From Gracilaria gracilis (lineage: Eukaryota; Rhodophyta; Florideophyceae; Gracilariales; Gracilariaceae): DNA of 64,000 bases. Location of the stretch: contig JARGSG010000070.1 in the NCBI GenBank assembly GCA_030374805.1, forward strand, positions 124,001 through 188,000, written 5' to 3'. Shown here in pieces: positions 1 through 10,574 of this stretch. The position numbers were made by a program, and so were the translations under genes. The notes beneath the pieces are model-generated. The model saw only the letters and a program-made list of their open reading frames with translations, made no database searches and had not been told where the DNA came from. How positions within the stretch are numbered: the first letter of the stretch is position 1; every line of letters begins with the position of its first letter.

Positions 1-2151
1 ATTCGCACTTACAATTACAAGGATTCCCGAGTAACTGATCACAGATTAGGACAGAACTTCTCCCTTCAGGATTTCCTAAACGGTGGCATAGAAAACATAA
101 CACAAGCATGTATATTCAAAGATCAGCAGGCGGCATTAGAGAACATCGAAGACGAATGATATGAATGCCTCTTCTTTCCCCGCGTTAATGGTGTTCTCGC
201 GCAAATGCCTGCAAGCAATAAGAACAATAAGACCTCCATATATTTCACTTCCAGATTGGTTGACATGTTCAACGCCCGACTACAGCGTTGAAGAAAGCTC
301 TGCTTAGAACTCACCTCAGCACTACCTCATGTTAGCTGACGATGGAATAAGAAGATTGTATGCAACTTTGACTTCGACCCAACGGACATGGAGGGTCTTA
401 AGACGTGGTTGCGTTGGAGACGGCGACATTCATCGCCATCGAAAGATATTGTGGGTTACCGCAGCTTGGGCGGGTCGTATGGGCGTCTCCTATTTCAAAG
501 CTGCCCCCCCCCCCCCCCCCCCCCCCCTAACCCCCACCCTATTTGCTCCAAGTTGGAAAATGATCGAACCAGTCTCCTTGGGAGGCATGGTAAACAACAG
601 CTTTCGTCTTTTTTTAGCGTTATCTCTTAAGAGTTTGGCTGGGTAGAAAGACTTGTGCAAAGGGTTAACCCAGTGCGCGCTCCTGTACTAAGGAATAACC
701 AAAACTCTGCACAGACCAGTCTTCCGAGAGAGGCGCTACTCCCCACAAAGTTGCTCTCAGCGAGGCGCTGAATTGGAATTTCTGGACCATGATTGCCCTT
801 GGTTAAAATTCGTTCTAGAACATTGAAAAGAAGGTTGTTCTGCATCATCCTCTCCCAGGCCAATGCTCCATGGTTGTTTCTCAGCTTCAAAGCTTCATAG
901 CTTCAAACTCCCATATCTTCCTATGTTGCAAAGCCGAGACGCTCAGTTTCAGGGGAATGTTTACGTTATCCTTGACCTAAGAGAAAGTGAATCAGTCAAG
1001 CATTGCGGTCACGACGCGTATTTCGCTTAAGATATCGCTTTAAGGTTGAAGCCGCGAGCCGCAACTAACCACTTTAGCTAAACATGTGCTATTAAGCGCC
1101 TTTGGTTTGAAGCAACGTTTGGACTGGTATTTTGCACTGCTTGCAAGCACCATCTTCAACTTCTTTTGCCCTCTTACGGCGTAGATGAAATTGTTTAACG
1201 TATGAAAGAGCTCTTCCAAGCGTGTGTAAGAAGTTGCTCCAACCACGGATAGGAGGACTATCTCTTTAACCTCCTTAACACATGGAAGTGTTAAAGAGTT
1301 TACCTGAATACATGTTGTACTTCTTTTTGTTCCAAAAGGGAAGCAAAACAACTGCAGTGCGTCTCTCTCCCGCCCCTTACGGCCATGAAAACACAAGCAT
1401 AACTATAACTTTGTGCGGAACGTGTCTATTGAAAGAAGAGTTCTCTCACGAGGAAGGCCAGTATCCTTTCAAATCATTTTAAACTATAACAGCAACAACT
1501 AACCCTGCACGCTCACCAAGGCGAGGCAAGCATAATCGTCAAGATATAGTTCCCGTTGAGCAACATCGTTTTCCACATCGTTTACAACGTCCGTGCTGAA
1601 GAGTGTCAAAAGCAGTATTCAATTCCAAAACCTTATAGTGTCTTCTCCGAACGCGTATACTGCTGGGACCGTTTTGGGATACAATAATAAGGTTTTGAAA
1701 CGTCTTAGATCGAAGATCTCTAAGGAAGATAACTGCAAATTATTGCAGCTTTCCGGAACCTCCGTGGATGTGCTCAAGAACGATTCATCATTGAGCCCTG
1801 TTCTCCTTACGACTTCAGATTACCTACTCTGATTTAGGCGGAGAGAGAAAAGTCTAGCTAGCTAGAGAGAAGAGCCAAGTTCAACGAAAACATACTAATA
1901 CAATTAAATAAATCTAAATGCATAATATTATGGAATCCAACTTGGATTCCTGGATTATCCAAGTCAGGAGCCAAATCTAAACTACGAAGGTAGTTCGACT
2001 GCCGAGATCATGATTGTCTACGGGAGACCAAGAGCATTCGAGGGCATTGGACTTCCATTAAACGGCGAAGAAGCGGTACCAGCAGCACCACCAGTGCTTC
2101 TCAATTGCAACGCTTCATTCAACTGTTTTACGGGAGTCTACACAGCCAGAT
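1..2151. other. Gene-poor left end
   Basis: No open frame here has recognisable protein content; the short frames are compositionally ordinary and lack family motifs. The stretch holds a run of 24 C at 504-527 and, at about 1389-1465, a segment that recurs in diverged form at about 12363-12436 (shared core TGCGGAACGT). The last few hundred bases are probably the promoter and 5' leader of the pseudouridine synthase gene. An untranslated exon or a very divergent gene cannot be excluded. Confidence 0.5.
504..527. repeat. Poly-C tract (24 C)
   Basis: An uninterrupted run of 24 C, continued by C-rich sequence (CCCCCACCC). It lies outside any supported gene. Such tracts are length-unstable and error-prone to sequence. 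Confidence 0.9.
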
Positions 2152-3438
2152 ATGGGGCGAAAACGAAGACCTGTTGACGACAGTCGTGGACCCTTGAAAC
2201 GAGCACGAGTATCAAATCTGAGACAGAAACGTGTCTCGGATCTGGATTACATTGGGAAAGAAGACTACATTCAGCATGATGGCCTGATGTACGTGCGTCC
2301 TTATGTCTTTGAGTTCAGGGCAAACTTCAAACCGCGATGGACGGCCAAAACTGTTTATGAAGTTTTTTGTCAGGAGTTTAGGCACACGCAGAGAGAGTAC
2401 TGGTCTCGTGAATTCAAGGAAGGGCGCGTTTTGTGCAGAGGAAAGGCAATTGGTGTACGAGTTGTCTGGAAAGACGGGATGGAAGTTATTCATTTGGTAC
2501 ACAGACATGAATCAGCCGTGTTGTCTGAAGAGGTTCATATCGCTCACGACCATGAAGGTTTCGTAGTGGTTTCAAAGCCTCCTTCGCTTCCCATCCATCC
2601 CTGTGGGACGTACCGTAGAAATTGTCTGCAGTTCATACTCAAGGCCTTCTATGGGATGGGGACACTGTTATCGGTACACAGGCTTGACAAGGAAACGTCA
2701 GGACTGGTGATTATGGCGAAAACCTCTGCGTATGCAGCGCAGTTTGCAAATGAGATAAAGGATCGCAAAGTGCAAAAGACTTATCTTGCGGAGGTGAATG
2801 GCATTTTTCCTGAGAGCCAAGTGGAATGTCAGGAGCCTATCTTCTGGGATAAGAGAGCGATGAAAGCTTCTATAAGTTCGAATGGATTGGAGGCCCTCAC
2901 GATTTTCTCGCGCATATCACATGACCCCAAGAAAAATCGCAGTATGGTCGAATGTAAGCCTGTCACCGGACGAACGCATCAAATTCGAGTTCACCTCGCA
3001 CACCTGGGATACACAATCGTAAATGATCCTCTGTACGGAAAAAGTTCACACCCGGAAGGGCCATTGGAATCGAAGACAGTGAACACATCATCATTGCTCT
3101 TGAGCGATTCTTCCTTCAAAGACGAAGCTACTGCGAATGAAAAACGCAAAACGTATCTTGCATGCGAATGGTCAAAAGCTGCGTATAAGACACATGGGAG
3201 ACATCTTACTTGCCTCGAAGAAGGGCAGCAACTAGCGTGCTCAAACTGTCCCCAAGTAACTAACATGAAGAACGTCAGTTTAGGCAAAATGTACATTCAC
3301 TTGCATGCTCAGAAATACGAATCTAGCGATTGGTCTTTTGAAGTGCCCCCTCCAAAATGGGCGAGTGGGATACAATCCCAGCGTAGAACGCAAACTCAGA
3401 AAAATGCAGATAAGAAAAGAATGTGCTCACTGTGTTAA
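2152..3438 (+). CDS. RluA-type pseudouridine synthase (RPUSD2/Pus9-like)
   Basis: Single-exon gene of 428 residues. The family isomerises uridine to pseudouridine in RNA; the eukaryotic Pus8/Pus9/RPUSD2 branch acts on tRNA (position 32) or mRNA. A catalytic motif HRLDKETSG lies near residue 177 and its Asp is the nucleophile. Ahead of it are the branch-typical N-terminal block (YVRPYVFEF near residue 48) and the PIHPCGTYRRN segment that follows the strand containing VVVSKP. GRTHQIRVH, the RNA-binding signature, lies near residue 274. The C-terminal C-x2-C pair and the LHAQKY...PPPKWA block also fit Pus9/RPUSD2 rather than bacterial RluA. The ATG at 2152 precedes a basic stretch KRRPVDDSRGPLKRAR that may be a nuclear signal. 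The gene converges on the next one, ending 6 bp from its stop. Family assignment is firm; the RNA target is inferred. Confidence 0.93.
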   Translation: MGRKRRPVDDSRGPLKRARVSNLRQKRVSDLDYIGKEDYIQHDGLMYVRPYVFEFRANFKPRWTAKTVYEVFCQEFRHTQREYWSREFKEGRVLCRGKAIGVRVVWKDGMEVIHLVHRHESAVLSEEVHIAHDHEGFVVVSKPPSLPIHPCGTYRRNCLQFILKAFYGMGTLLSVHRLDKETSGLVIMAKTSAYAAQFANEIKDRKVQKTYLAEVNGIFPESQVECQEPIFWDKRAMKASISSNGLEALTIFSRISHDPKKNRSMVECKPVTGRTHQIRVHLAHLGYTIVNDPLYGKSSHPEGPLESKTVNTSSLLLSDSSFKDEATANEKRKTYLACEWSKAAYKTHGRHLTCLEEGQQLACSNCPQVTNMKNVSLGKMYIHLHAQKYESSDWSFEVPPPKWASGIQSQRRTQTQKNADKKRMCSLC

Positions 3439-3444
3439 ACGCTT

Positions 3445-4226
3445 TCACTCCGGACACATTAAGGATTCCGAAGTGGATACCCCTGTCCGGCTGTTGATAC
3501 CTGAAGCGCGCTTGCAAAGTGACAGTGTTGTTACTTTGTCTAAAAAGCTGTCTGTGAAGTCAGCGCCTTCAATGTCCGCCCCGTCGAACTGAGCGCTAAT
3601 CAAATTTGCATTGCTGAAATCTGCTCACATGTTAGAATAAGCTTTCTTTCTGAATGGGCTTCTCACTCAAAGAACTTACCCACGTCTTTCAAATTTGCCC
3701 GCTGAAACTTTGTCCTGGTTGCAGTGGCGTAGACGGCAGTTGCACCTTCGAAGTTTGCCCCTTGGAACTATCGGTCATGAGTTTGTAAAGCAAAGACATT
3801 GTCGTTAGTGTAAATGTCATCTGTGTCACGCCTGCCTGACCTAAATCTTCGAACTCAGGTGTTAGGTGAGATTTGGGAATTCCTTACATTCGCGTCATCA
3901 AGTTGGGCGCTCGTTAGATCCGATCCGGCAAACGAAGCCCCTTTGCAGTTTGACTTTGAGAATATAGAACCTCTCAAATCAGAACGATTGGAGAAATCTG
4001 CGCCCGCCAAGCTTTGATCGTGGTCGAAGACAAGCGGCGGGTCTTCAGCATATACAGTTCCTGGGGCTAGCAAGGCAGCGGAAAGTGCTAACGCTGCTGC
4101 CGATTTCCTTAGAGAGTCCCATCTGAAGGGTCGGTTGTTTTCCTGGTGTGCATTAGATACTGAAAGTGTCTTCTGTGTGCCACCTAGCGATAAGCTCGCA
4201 CTTGCAACGAAACATGGGCCTTTCAT
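3445..4226 (-). CDS. Thylakoid-lumen pentapeptide-repeat protein, 3 exons
   Basis: I assign three exons: 4226-3888, 3767-3680 and 3620-3445. Introns start GTAAGG and GTAAGT and end ATAG and GCAG; the exons total 603 nt, giving 200 residues in frame. Residues 1-60 look like a bipartite plastid and thylakoid signal, with a hydrophobic stretch ALALSAALLAPGTVYA and a likely cleavage after AYA/VYA-type residues. The mature part consists of A(D/N)LxX pentapeptide repeats (GADFSNRSDLRGS, NFEGATAVYATAT, DFSNANLISAQFDGAD). It ends LCKRASG...SLMCPE, the typical end of plant and algal TL15/TL17/TL20.3-type lumen proteins. The molecular function of these proteins is poorly known. The gene is tail-to-tail with the pseudouridine synthase gene. 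The ATG at 4226 is the first in frame before the signal; an upstream non-coding exon is possible. Confidence 0.88.
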
Positions 4227-4873
4227 AGGCGCAAAGCTGCTTGTTTTGTTGCTCCTCTACAAAGGTAGAAGACGTCAGGCCAAGAAAGTATAAACAGTGA
4301 AGCACGTTTCGCGAGTAGACCTTTTGGTCCAGCTTGTACGCTCTACTGCAAGAAAGTAGGCGAGGCAATCCGTGACAGGAACGCAAACAATGGCGCAAAG
4401 CGGACTTTCCTTTCGAAGAAGCTAGTTGTCCATGTAGAGTTACTCTAAACAAATCTTCACCAACGAAGCGAAGACATTTAACTTGAGAGTATGGGAGATT
4501 TGATCTCGGATGTTGCAAGTTCTGCAGCATGGGCTCGCAAGATCTCGTTTTCCAAAATTTCTCGGTCGTTTACAGTAACCCTGCCGTATTCCGTTCCTTT
4601 GATAGTTTATGCAGAAAGGGAACGACCACAGCGGCGGCTCTCGTGCAACACAACTCTTCTCTTCACCCGCCCCTTTTCATCGAGAAGTGTACGAGGATGC
4701 ACTAAAGATCCAAACCAGGGAGTCGAAGTGCTGTTCAATATAGATATACAGTTTCTTCCTGTGTTGCATATCACACATACATAAACGCTAACGTTCTACC
4801 CCTACAACGGTGGGATTGTTCTACGCGCAAAAAAAATAACTGTTTCCTGTGCTTTTCTGCTGATGAGATCTTC
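4227..4873. promoter_or_regulatory. Divergent promoter region
   Basis: About 650 bp between the start codons of two plastid-protein genes transcribed outward (lumenal pentapeptide protein leftward, Tic22 rightward). I see no other coding signal. A shared promoter is inferred from layout only; no clear TATA box stands out. Confidence 0.45.
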
Positions 4874-5833
4874 ATGGAGACCAAAGCAACAATAAGCTGT
4901 TTCCCGTCACGTCGCACTGCGGCTACGTTTATTTCACCCGCTTCTCCTCTGGGTTACTTTCATGGTCCATCATTGACGCCAGCATGCAACTTCATCAGAC
5001 CATACAAATGGAAAATCAGAGAAAACAATTCTGGTTCAACAGGGTTCCCTCTTCAACCCCAACAAGTCACCGACAAATCCTACTTTCGAATACCTATTTG
5101 TGCGAAAAAGGCAAGCTCTACTAGCCCCGTGGTGAAAGTCGTAGGCTTTTTTTTGATCGGTGGGATTCTTTTTTCATCAGTACAGCCACTACTTAAGGCT
5201 GGAAGAACCACGGACGCTCTCCTGGATGCAAAGCTAGGAAAAATCCCTGTGTTTACTGTCACAGATAGTACAGGTCGCCCTTTTCTTTCTGAGACGGATG
5301 ATGGTCGTTTTCGACGTGGGTTTTTCTTCATTCAACCTGCGGATGCAGAACAGTATCTGCAGAAGGTATTGGAACAAAGTGAAGATGCAAAAGTTTTAGC
5401 TATCGGTCTTAATGAGGCAGTCAAGTTTCTGGATACTCGCGCGGGTCCGGCCAAGTCAGTTCCCGAAACGTTCGAGTTGTTCCCTGATGATCATGAAGCT
5501 GCCTTGGCGGACGAACTTACGCAGGGCGCTTTTCAACGCAATTTCGGGGAGAACGGAGTTCCAGTGTTCTACTTGGACGGACTTGCCATAAAGGACGACC
5601 TTCAGGCCGCGCCTGTGTACCCATTATTCTTCGCAAAAGAAAAGCTTGATGAAACTCTGGATGAACTAAAGAAGAAGGATCCTTCAGTGGTACTTGATAT
5701 TAACGACTTGCAGGTAATCGATCTAAAGCAAACCATCAAGGAGATTAGAAGTAATAGCAACTCGAAACTGAGTCGTGTAATTTTTATTCCTTTAGATGAG
5801 TCAATGAAAAGATTGAGAGCATCCACTTCTTAA
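4874..5833 (+). CDS. Tic22-like plastid import protein
   Basis: Single-exon gene of 319 residues. Tic22 is a soluble or peripheral intermembrane-space protein that helps preproteins pass between the outer and inner plastid envelopes. Residues 1-75 are Ser/Thr-rich and poor in acid, fitting a transit peptide; a hydrophobic segment (VVKVVGFFLIGGILFSSV) follows at about 88-105. The Tic22 core begins with LGKIPVFTVTDSTGRPFLS near residue 121. It continues with FFFIQPADAEQYL, VPVFYLDGLAIKDD (a repeat of the VPVF motif) and PLFFAKEKLDETL, then VVLDINDLQVIDL. These are family landmarks in the expected order. Length is within the family range once the transit peptide is included. Confidence 0.88.
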   Translation: METKATISCFPSRRTAATFISPASPLGYFHGPSLTPACNFIRPYKWKIRENNSGSTGFPLQPQQVTDKSYFRIPICAKKASSTSPVVKVVGFFLIGGILFSSVQPLLKAGRTTDALLDAKLGKIPVFTVTDSTGRPFLSETDDGRFRRGFFFIQPADAEQYLQKVLEQSEDAKVLAIGLNEAVKFLDTRAGPAKSVPETFELFPDDHEAALADELTQGAFQRNFGENGVPVFYLDGLAIKDDLQAAPVYPLFFAKEKLDETLDELKKKDPSVVLDINDLQVIDLKQTIKEIRSNSNSKLSRVIFIPLDESMKRLRASTS

Positions 5834-6212
5834 AGAAAGGGGAGTGGTTTTACCCTTGTTTCGCAAAACAGAGTTAACAGAGGGCCACCCTTGGTAAAAA
5901 GGATACTTTGATATAAGGGCGGTACCGTTGGTAACACTTTGGACAACGAATGTTTGGTTTCAAGTTATAACTTCCAACCGATACGTGAGTTACAAAGTGT
6001 TTTAAAATTTTGTACAATATTGATCTATAAACATCTGAAGAAGGTGCATTTCTTTCAAAGGGTCCGTCGTCAACCCCCACAGCGTTCCTTGTATCCTCGG
6101 AAGTTCCGAGTCGGAACCAACGAAGGCCTCAGTAACATATCTCAGGACAACTCCGATTTCCTTTGAGTAATGTAAACCTTGGTTGTCACATTCCTTGCAT
6201 TCGTTCTGTATA
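5834..6212. other. Intergenic, convergent 3' ends
   Basis: About 380 bp between the stop codons of the Tic22 gene and the large leftward gene. It should hold both 3' untranslated regions. Short open frames here have no recognisable content. Confidence 0.5.
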
Positions 6213-8792
6213 TTACAAACCTGAATCTTCTAAGAGATGTGAAGTAAAGGACTCCTCAATATATTCGAGGTTTTCATCCAGTTTGCTCCGCAGTTGCTTG
6301 GCCGTATTCTCAATGTCTCCAAGAGGAGCGCCAGAATGGTCTTCTCTGGAGCGATTTAACCTCACCGTTGTGCCCTTTGTCTGCGATTGCCGTGCCAAAT
6401 GAATCGATATCAGAAGAGGTCCATCTCTCTCTGAGATGGGAACGGTGACCTTCAGCTTATAGCATGGCTTCCTGGCCACCACAGAAATACCGAAATCAGA
6501 ACAATGCCGGATTAGAAGCCTGAAGACCGTCTCTTGTGCTAACACGGAATCAAATCTAACAGCGAGCTCTGGAGGGCAGTTGCGACGCACTTGACTCCTG
6601 TGAGAATCAACTCGGTATATGTCAGTCGCTCCGTTCAGGCCTGCTTCTATAGGAGTTCCACTCTTTCTCCTCTTCCATAGATTCGCCACAAGCTTTCGAC
6701 ACTCTGAAACATCCCTGCAAGCAGCCATGATTCCTCTCTTCCATCTGTTTTCATGGAATCTCTGCAAAGCCGGTTCCCGTGGATCAGAATATTCGTCATC
6801 TGTCGGAAAGTCGTATGGTACCAATTCTTTCGGTAGCATATCTTTTTGTCTTTCCCTCACTCCGAATGAGAGGTCACTCAGATGTCTTCGGCTTAGACGG
6901 GACTCTTTATCTGCTTCGTATGGAGTTATCTCAGTCCAATCACTGACCGGCTTTTCGGCTGAGCTTTGAGAACGACCAACATTCTGTAACGGAATAAGCT
7001 TGTGCTCACGACTTGTCTGTGACTCAATATTTCGAACAATAACGGAGTACTGACCGTCTTGGTTATTATCGCTGCGTGTCTTGGGCCTCTGACGACTCGG
7101 TTGGAACCGGTTTGGGGAGTCCTCTGTACTTTCATGCTTCTCCTTCAGATAAGCACTTATTTCCCTCTCTATGCTCGACGTGTCGATTGGAATTTTTTTT
7201 TCTTCAACTGCAGCTGCGCTGTTTAACTCAGCGACATCGTTCTCATCATCCACAGATTCAATCGCGTTCATCACATCTCGTTCGCATAAATATTCATTTG
7301 CGCAGTCTTCAGGACTTGTTTGCTTGGTTGGGGAAGGAGTTCGAAAATCCGAACTCCGAAGAAGTTCTAAGAAGTTTTGCTCTTGAAGACTAGGACTTTT
7401 TCTTTCTGATTTCATAACTCGAATCGGTACAGTCATTTGATCGCTGTCATAGTCCTCAATGAGCGAAGGTGCCTGACACGTGAATGACACAGACCTCTCA
7501 GTGACAGAAGGGGAACGCAACAGGGCTTCCGCGGATCTTTCCGAAGTCGATAACACACGTCTCGCGCCAATGAGAGAATCTCGATCAACGGTATCACGAT
7601 CACTCTCAGATTCTTTTTCTTCTTCTCCATGCTCGACTGCTAAGCTCTGACAGACGGATAGCGGGGGCGGCAGTGCAAGCGGGGATTCGATCCGGGACAA
7701 AGGTTCTGTCTTCTCAGTTGCCGGGCTTGATGCAAGTGGGAGGGCGAGCGGGCTCATGAAGTCGGGCGACGGAAGTGCAGCTTCGTCCATGGTTTCATAA
7801 GTGACGTCACGATGCCTCGAGCTTGCGGGGTTTTCCTCAGTGCACTTCGTGGACATCGCTGCACTAGATGATGAAGATAAGCTTCCACAATCGTCATCAT
7901 CAGCTTCATTCGCTTGCGTCACTATCTGGTTAGATGCAGGCGGCTTCGTTTCGTCAAAACACACATTTGGAGGAGGTTGTCCAAGATCATCAACAGGGGG
8001 AATTGCGGTGGGTGGGATGGGGAGCGGGTGAAGTTGTTCTCGACGTTGTATGACGTGCTCACTCGCAATCACGTGTCTCGCTAAGGCCTGTTCCACTTCT
8101 GACGGATTTTGAGAGTTAGTAAGCGCTGTCGCTAACTCTTCGAGGAGATGCCTTAGGCTTTCTTCATGAGACCGCACGACTTCTGAGTGGTTTTTGATGT
8201 TAGAAGTTCTGCCTATCTTTCCTCTGATCCGATCATTACACATCTCAGACTTTGAAGTCGACACGCTAGGTGTTCGAGGTGAGAAGGTGCGATGAAAATT
8301 TGGAGTAGAAGAAGATGGCGAGTCCGAGGTGTGGGACTTCGACATATTTGTTTCCGTCGGTTTCCCAGGCGTTTGCAAGTAGTTCACGATCCGTTGCAGT
8401 AGGTTTGCTGTCTCCGTGAGAGTAATGCATAAGATCGACAGTAAAACCGACGGCAGAACATTACAGAAGAGGAGACAAAGATGACCTAACAGCGGATTGC
8501 TTCCATCTGTTTCCGCGTATGAAAGTGCAGGATGTGCTCGGGATGTACGCGCTGGTGAACCAGTTGGAGAAGTAACTTCTCTCACCAACTTCGGAAAACT
8601 CTCAATCGAAGACCTTGGCGAATTCGGATTAGAAGTATGTCGACTCTGCTCAGATGCAACTTTTTGTGGAGATCCATACAAGCCCAATGGCTCCCATGCT
8701 GGCGGTTTTTTGAGCGGTGAGACTACGCCCACCCTTGGTGTCACTGATGATGACGGTCGAGAAGAATCGGAACAAGACTGACGTTCAGTCAT
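6213..8792 (-). CDS. Large protein with membrane segment and KA1-like C-terminus
   Basis: Single-exon frame of 859 residues. The N-terminal 100 residues are Ser/Pro-rich, followed by a hydrophobic segment near 103-130 (LLGHLCLLFCNVLPSVLLSI), likely membrane-associated. The middle 450 residues are low-complexity, rich in Ser, Glu and Pro, and probably disordered. The last 190 residues are ordered: RWKRGIMAACRDVSECRKLVANLW, then ETVFRLLIRHCSDFGISVV, KPCYKLKVTVP, PLLISIHLARQ and TTVRLNRSREDHSG. This string resembles the KA1 (kinase-associated 1) fold of MARK and CIPK-type kinases, which binds acidic lipids or autoinhibits. No kinase domain is present. The KA1 call is inference from pattern; overall function is unknown. 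Confidence 0.7.
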   Translation of the reverse strand: MTERQSCSDSSRPSSSVTPRVGVVSPLKKPPAWEPLGLYGSPQKVASEQSRHTSNPNSPRSSIESFPKLVREVTSPTGSPARTSRAHPALSYAETDGSNPLLGHLCLLFCNVLPSVLLSILCITLTETANLLQRIVNYLQTPGKPTETNMSKSHTSDSPSSSTPNFHRTFSPRTPSVSTSKSEMCNDRIRGKIGRTSNIKNHSEVVRSHEESLRHLLEELATALTNSQNPSEVEQALARHVIASEHVIQRREQLHPLPIPPTAIPPVDDLGQPPPNVCFDETKPPASNQIVTQANEADDDDCGSLSSSSSAAMSTKCTEENPASSRHRDVTYETMDEAALPSPDFMSPLALPLASSPATEKTEPLSRIESPLALPPPLSVCQSLAVEHGEEEKESESDRDTVDRDSLIGARRVLSTSERSAEALLRSPSVTERSVSFTCQAPSLIEDYDSDQMTVPIRVMKSERKSPSLQEQNFLELLRSSDFRTPSPTKQTSPEDCANEYLCERDVMNAIESVDDENDVAELNSAAAVEEKKIPIDTSSIEREISAYLKEKHESTEDSPNRFQPSRQRPKTRSDNNQDGQYSVIVRNIESQTSREHKLIPLQNVGRSQSSAEKPVSDWTEITPYEADKESRLSRRHLSDLSFGVRERQKDMLPKELVPYDFPTDDEYSDPREPALQRFHENRWKRGIMAACRDVSECRKLVANLWKRRKSGTPIEAGLNGATDIYRVDSHRSQVRRNCPPELAVRFDSVLAQETVFRLLIRHCSDFGISVVARKPCYKLKVTVPISERDGPLLISIHLARQSQTKGTTVRLNRSREDHSGAPLGDIENTAKQLRSKLDENLEYIEESFTSHLLEDSGL

Positions 8793-10574
8793 GTTGGATA
8801 AACAATGGCCGTTGCCAGGAACGGCAAACGCTTCTAGTGAAAGATATGTATTCCCGAGAAACTTGCTTCGACACGATTAGGACACGATTAAAAATGAGAA
8901 AGCTTGGAGTTCCTCTGTAGACAAGGTATATGAGAGACCAGGGAACCATCGAAGTCAAAGCAAGGTGGAGCAGAAATAAACTCCAGTGACTTGTGAAGTT
9001 AGAATGTTGGAAGTGCCCTGCGATACACGTGATATGTGGGACACTCCAAACAGAAGGCGTTGTATGAACGCATAGCGTATCAGCCGAACAAGATTATACG
9101 CAACAACCTTTCGTACCATCCCAGTTCGAGGGATACGTTCATCTCAATTGCGAGGATCAGCAACACAGCGCTGCGCGTTGCTCCCCAGAGCTGTGACAAA
9201 TGCTCATTGACCGCACGGCGGATGAACGAAAGGCAGAGTGTAACAAAACGTATCACGCACACTACAAGCTGAACAAAAGGCATTCACTGGGAGCGCCGCG
9301 TCTTTGCGCGCTCTGGGTGCGCATGATACGCAGCACGAGCAAATGTGTGTCTGAAGAAACGTTGGTGCCTCCCTCCTCTCGCGACTCCATCGTCACGTCA
9401 CATCAACGCGCCTCACCTTCCCATTCGCCGCTTTTTCAAAGAAGGTCCCTGTTCAGTTTTACAGTCCCCTATGTAATCAATTCTCGTATAACTTGACAGC
9501 CATCTTTAAGTTAGTTCTTCAACAAACATCAAGTGCGAATTGTAGCTGCAGCGAAGGGGACAACCTGCCGTGGCACATTCCAACAACATCATACAATTAT
9601 GGTGTAGCCCCCGTAGATGGATGATACAAGTGTTCCACACCTGAGCCTGGCTCATACATACTTGGCTCGCTGTCGTTGATTCCACCGAGTCCAGGCACAT
9701 AGTGTCTCGTGTGAAATTTGGCCCCTGTGCCGGGCACAGTGTGCTCTCTACACCGCGGAGTCCGCAGCGCTAAGTTAGCTAGCCTTCTAGGTTGGAGAAA
9801 ATGGAATTAGATTCAATCGGAGTTCTCTCGAGACCCGACTTTTGCCGAGTTCGATGGTTTTGAGAGGGAAACGTGTCGATGAATAGTCTATCCTACCAAG
9901 GTCCATACCTGACTGAAGAGCTAAATAGCTCTACTAAGATGTGTCTTGGCACAACCCAGCCACTCCATGTCGCAAATGAATTCAGCTCATGAACCTGTAC
10001 TGCACTTCGTCACGAAGTTGAGATGGAGTCATGTCGTGTATTTCTGCTGATAACAAAGCGTGGGCAACTTACTAATCTTCTCAAAAGGAACGACGGGATG
10101 TATTTTTGCAGGTGAAGAAGATGACAAAGCGCTTGTGGTTCACAAGTGTGATCGTTGCTCATTTTGATGGCTCTGATGAGCAGATATGCAAGGGTGCAAG
10201 TTTGTCGCCAGGTCGCCAGGTGGAGACGAAGGCCGACCCACCGCTCGGTTTCATCCCTGATAGAGGGAACATATGTTGTATCAACGTACTTACTTCTCTG
10301 ATGACCAATGTGAAACATGTAACGAAATATGATCACTGAGCATATAGGGAAGCGGGAAAGCCTTTCTTGCATTTACAGCACAGGTCAAAGAACGATTCCC
10401 ATTCTATACAACTGTTTGGATTTGCACGTCACTACTCTTGGTAACTTATCTATCGCATGCGCGAACCATACGGTGATTGCGGGGACCTCGGAACTGGTGA
10501 TATGTATGACTAAAACGCTTATATATATAATTCAGTTCCAAATATACGAAAGTAGATACATACTTCAAAAGTGA
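8793..10574. other. Long gene-free stretch
   Basis: About 1.8 kb with only short frames that lack family motifs on either strand. It presumably holds the promoter of the KA1-like protein gene (right to left) and the 3' region of the CHMP2 gene. I searched by eye for a tRNA T-arm or paired cloverleaf and saw none. An untranslated RNA could be present without visible signals. Confidence 0.4.

Noticed and set aside
8793-10574. tRNA or small RNA gene in the gene-free stretch
   Set aside because: I looked for a T-arm with GTTCRANYC and flanking paired stems and found no consistent cloverleaf.
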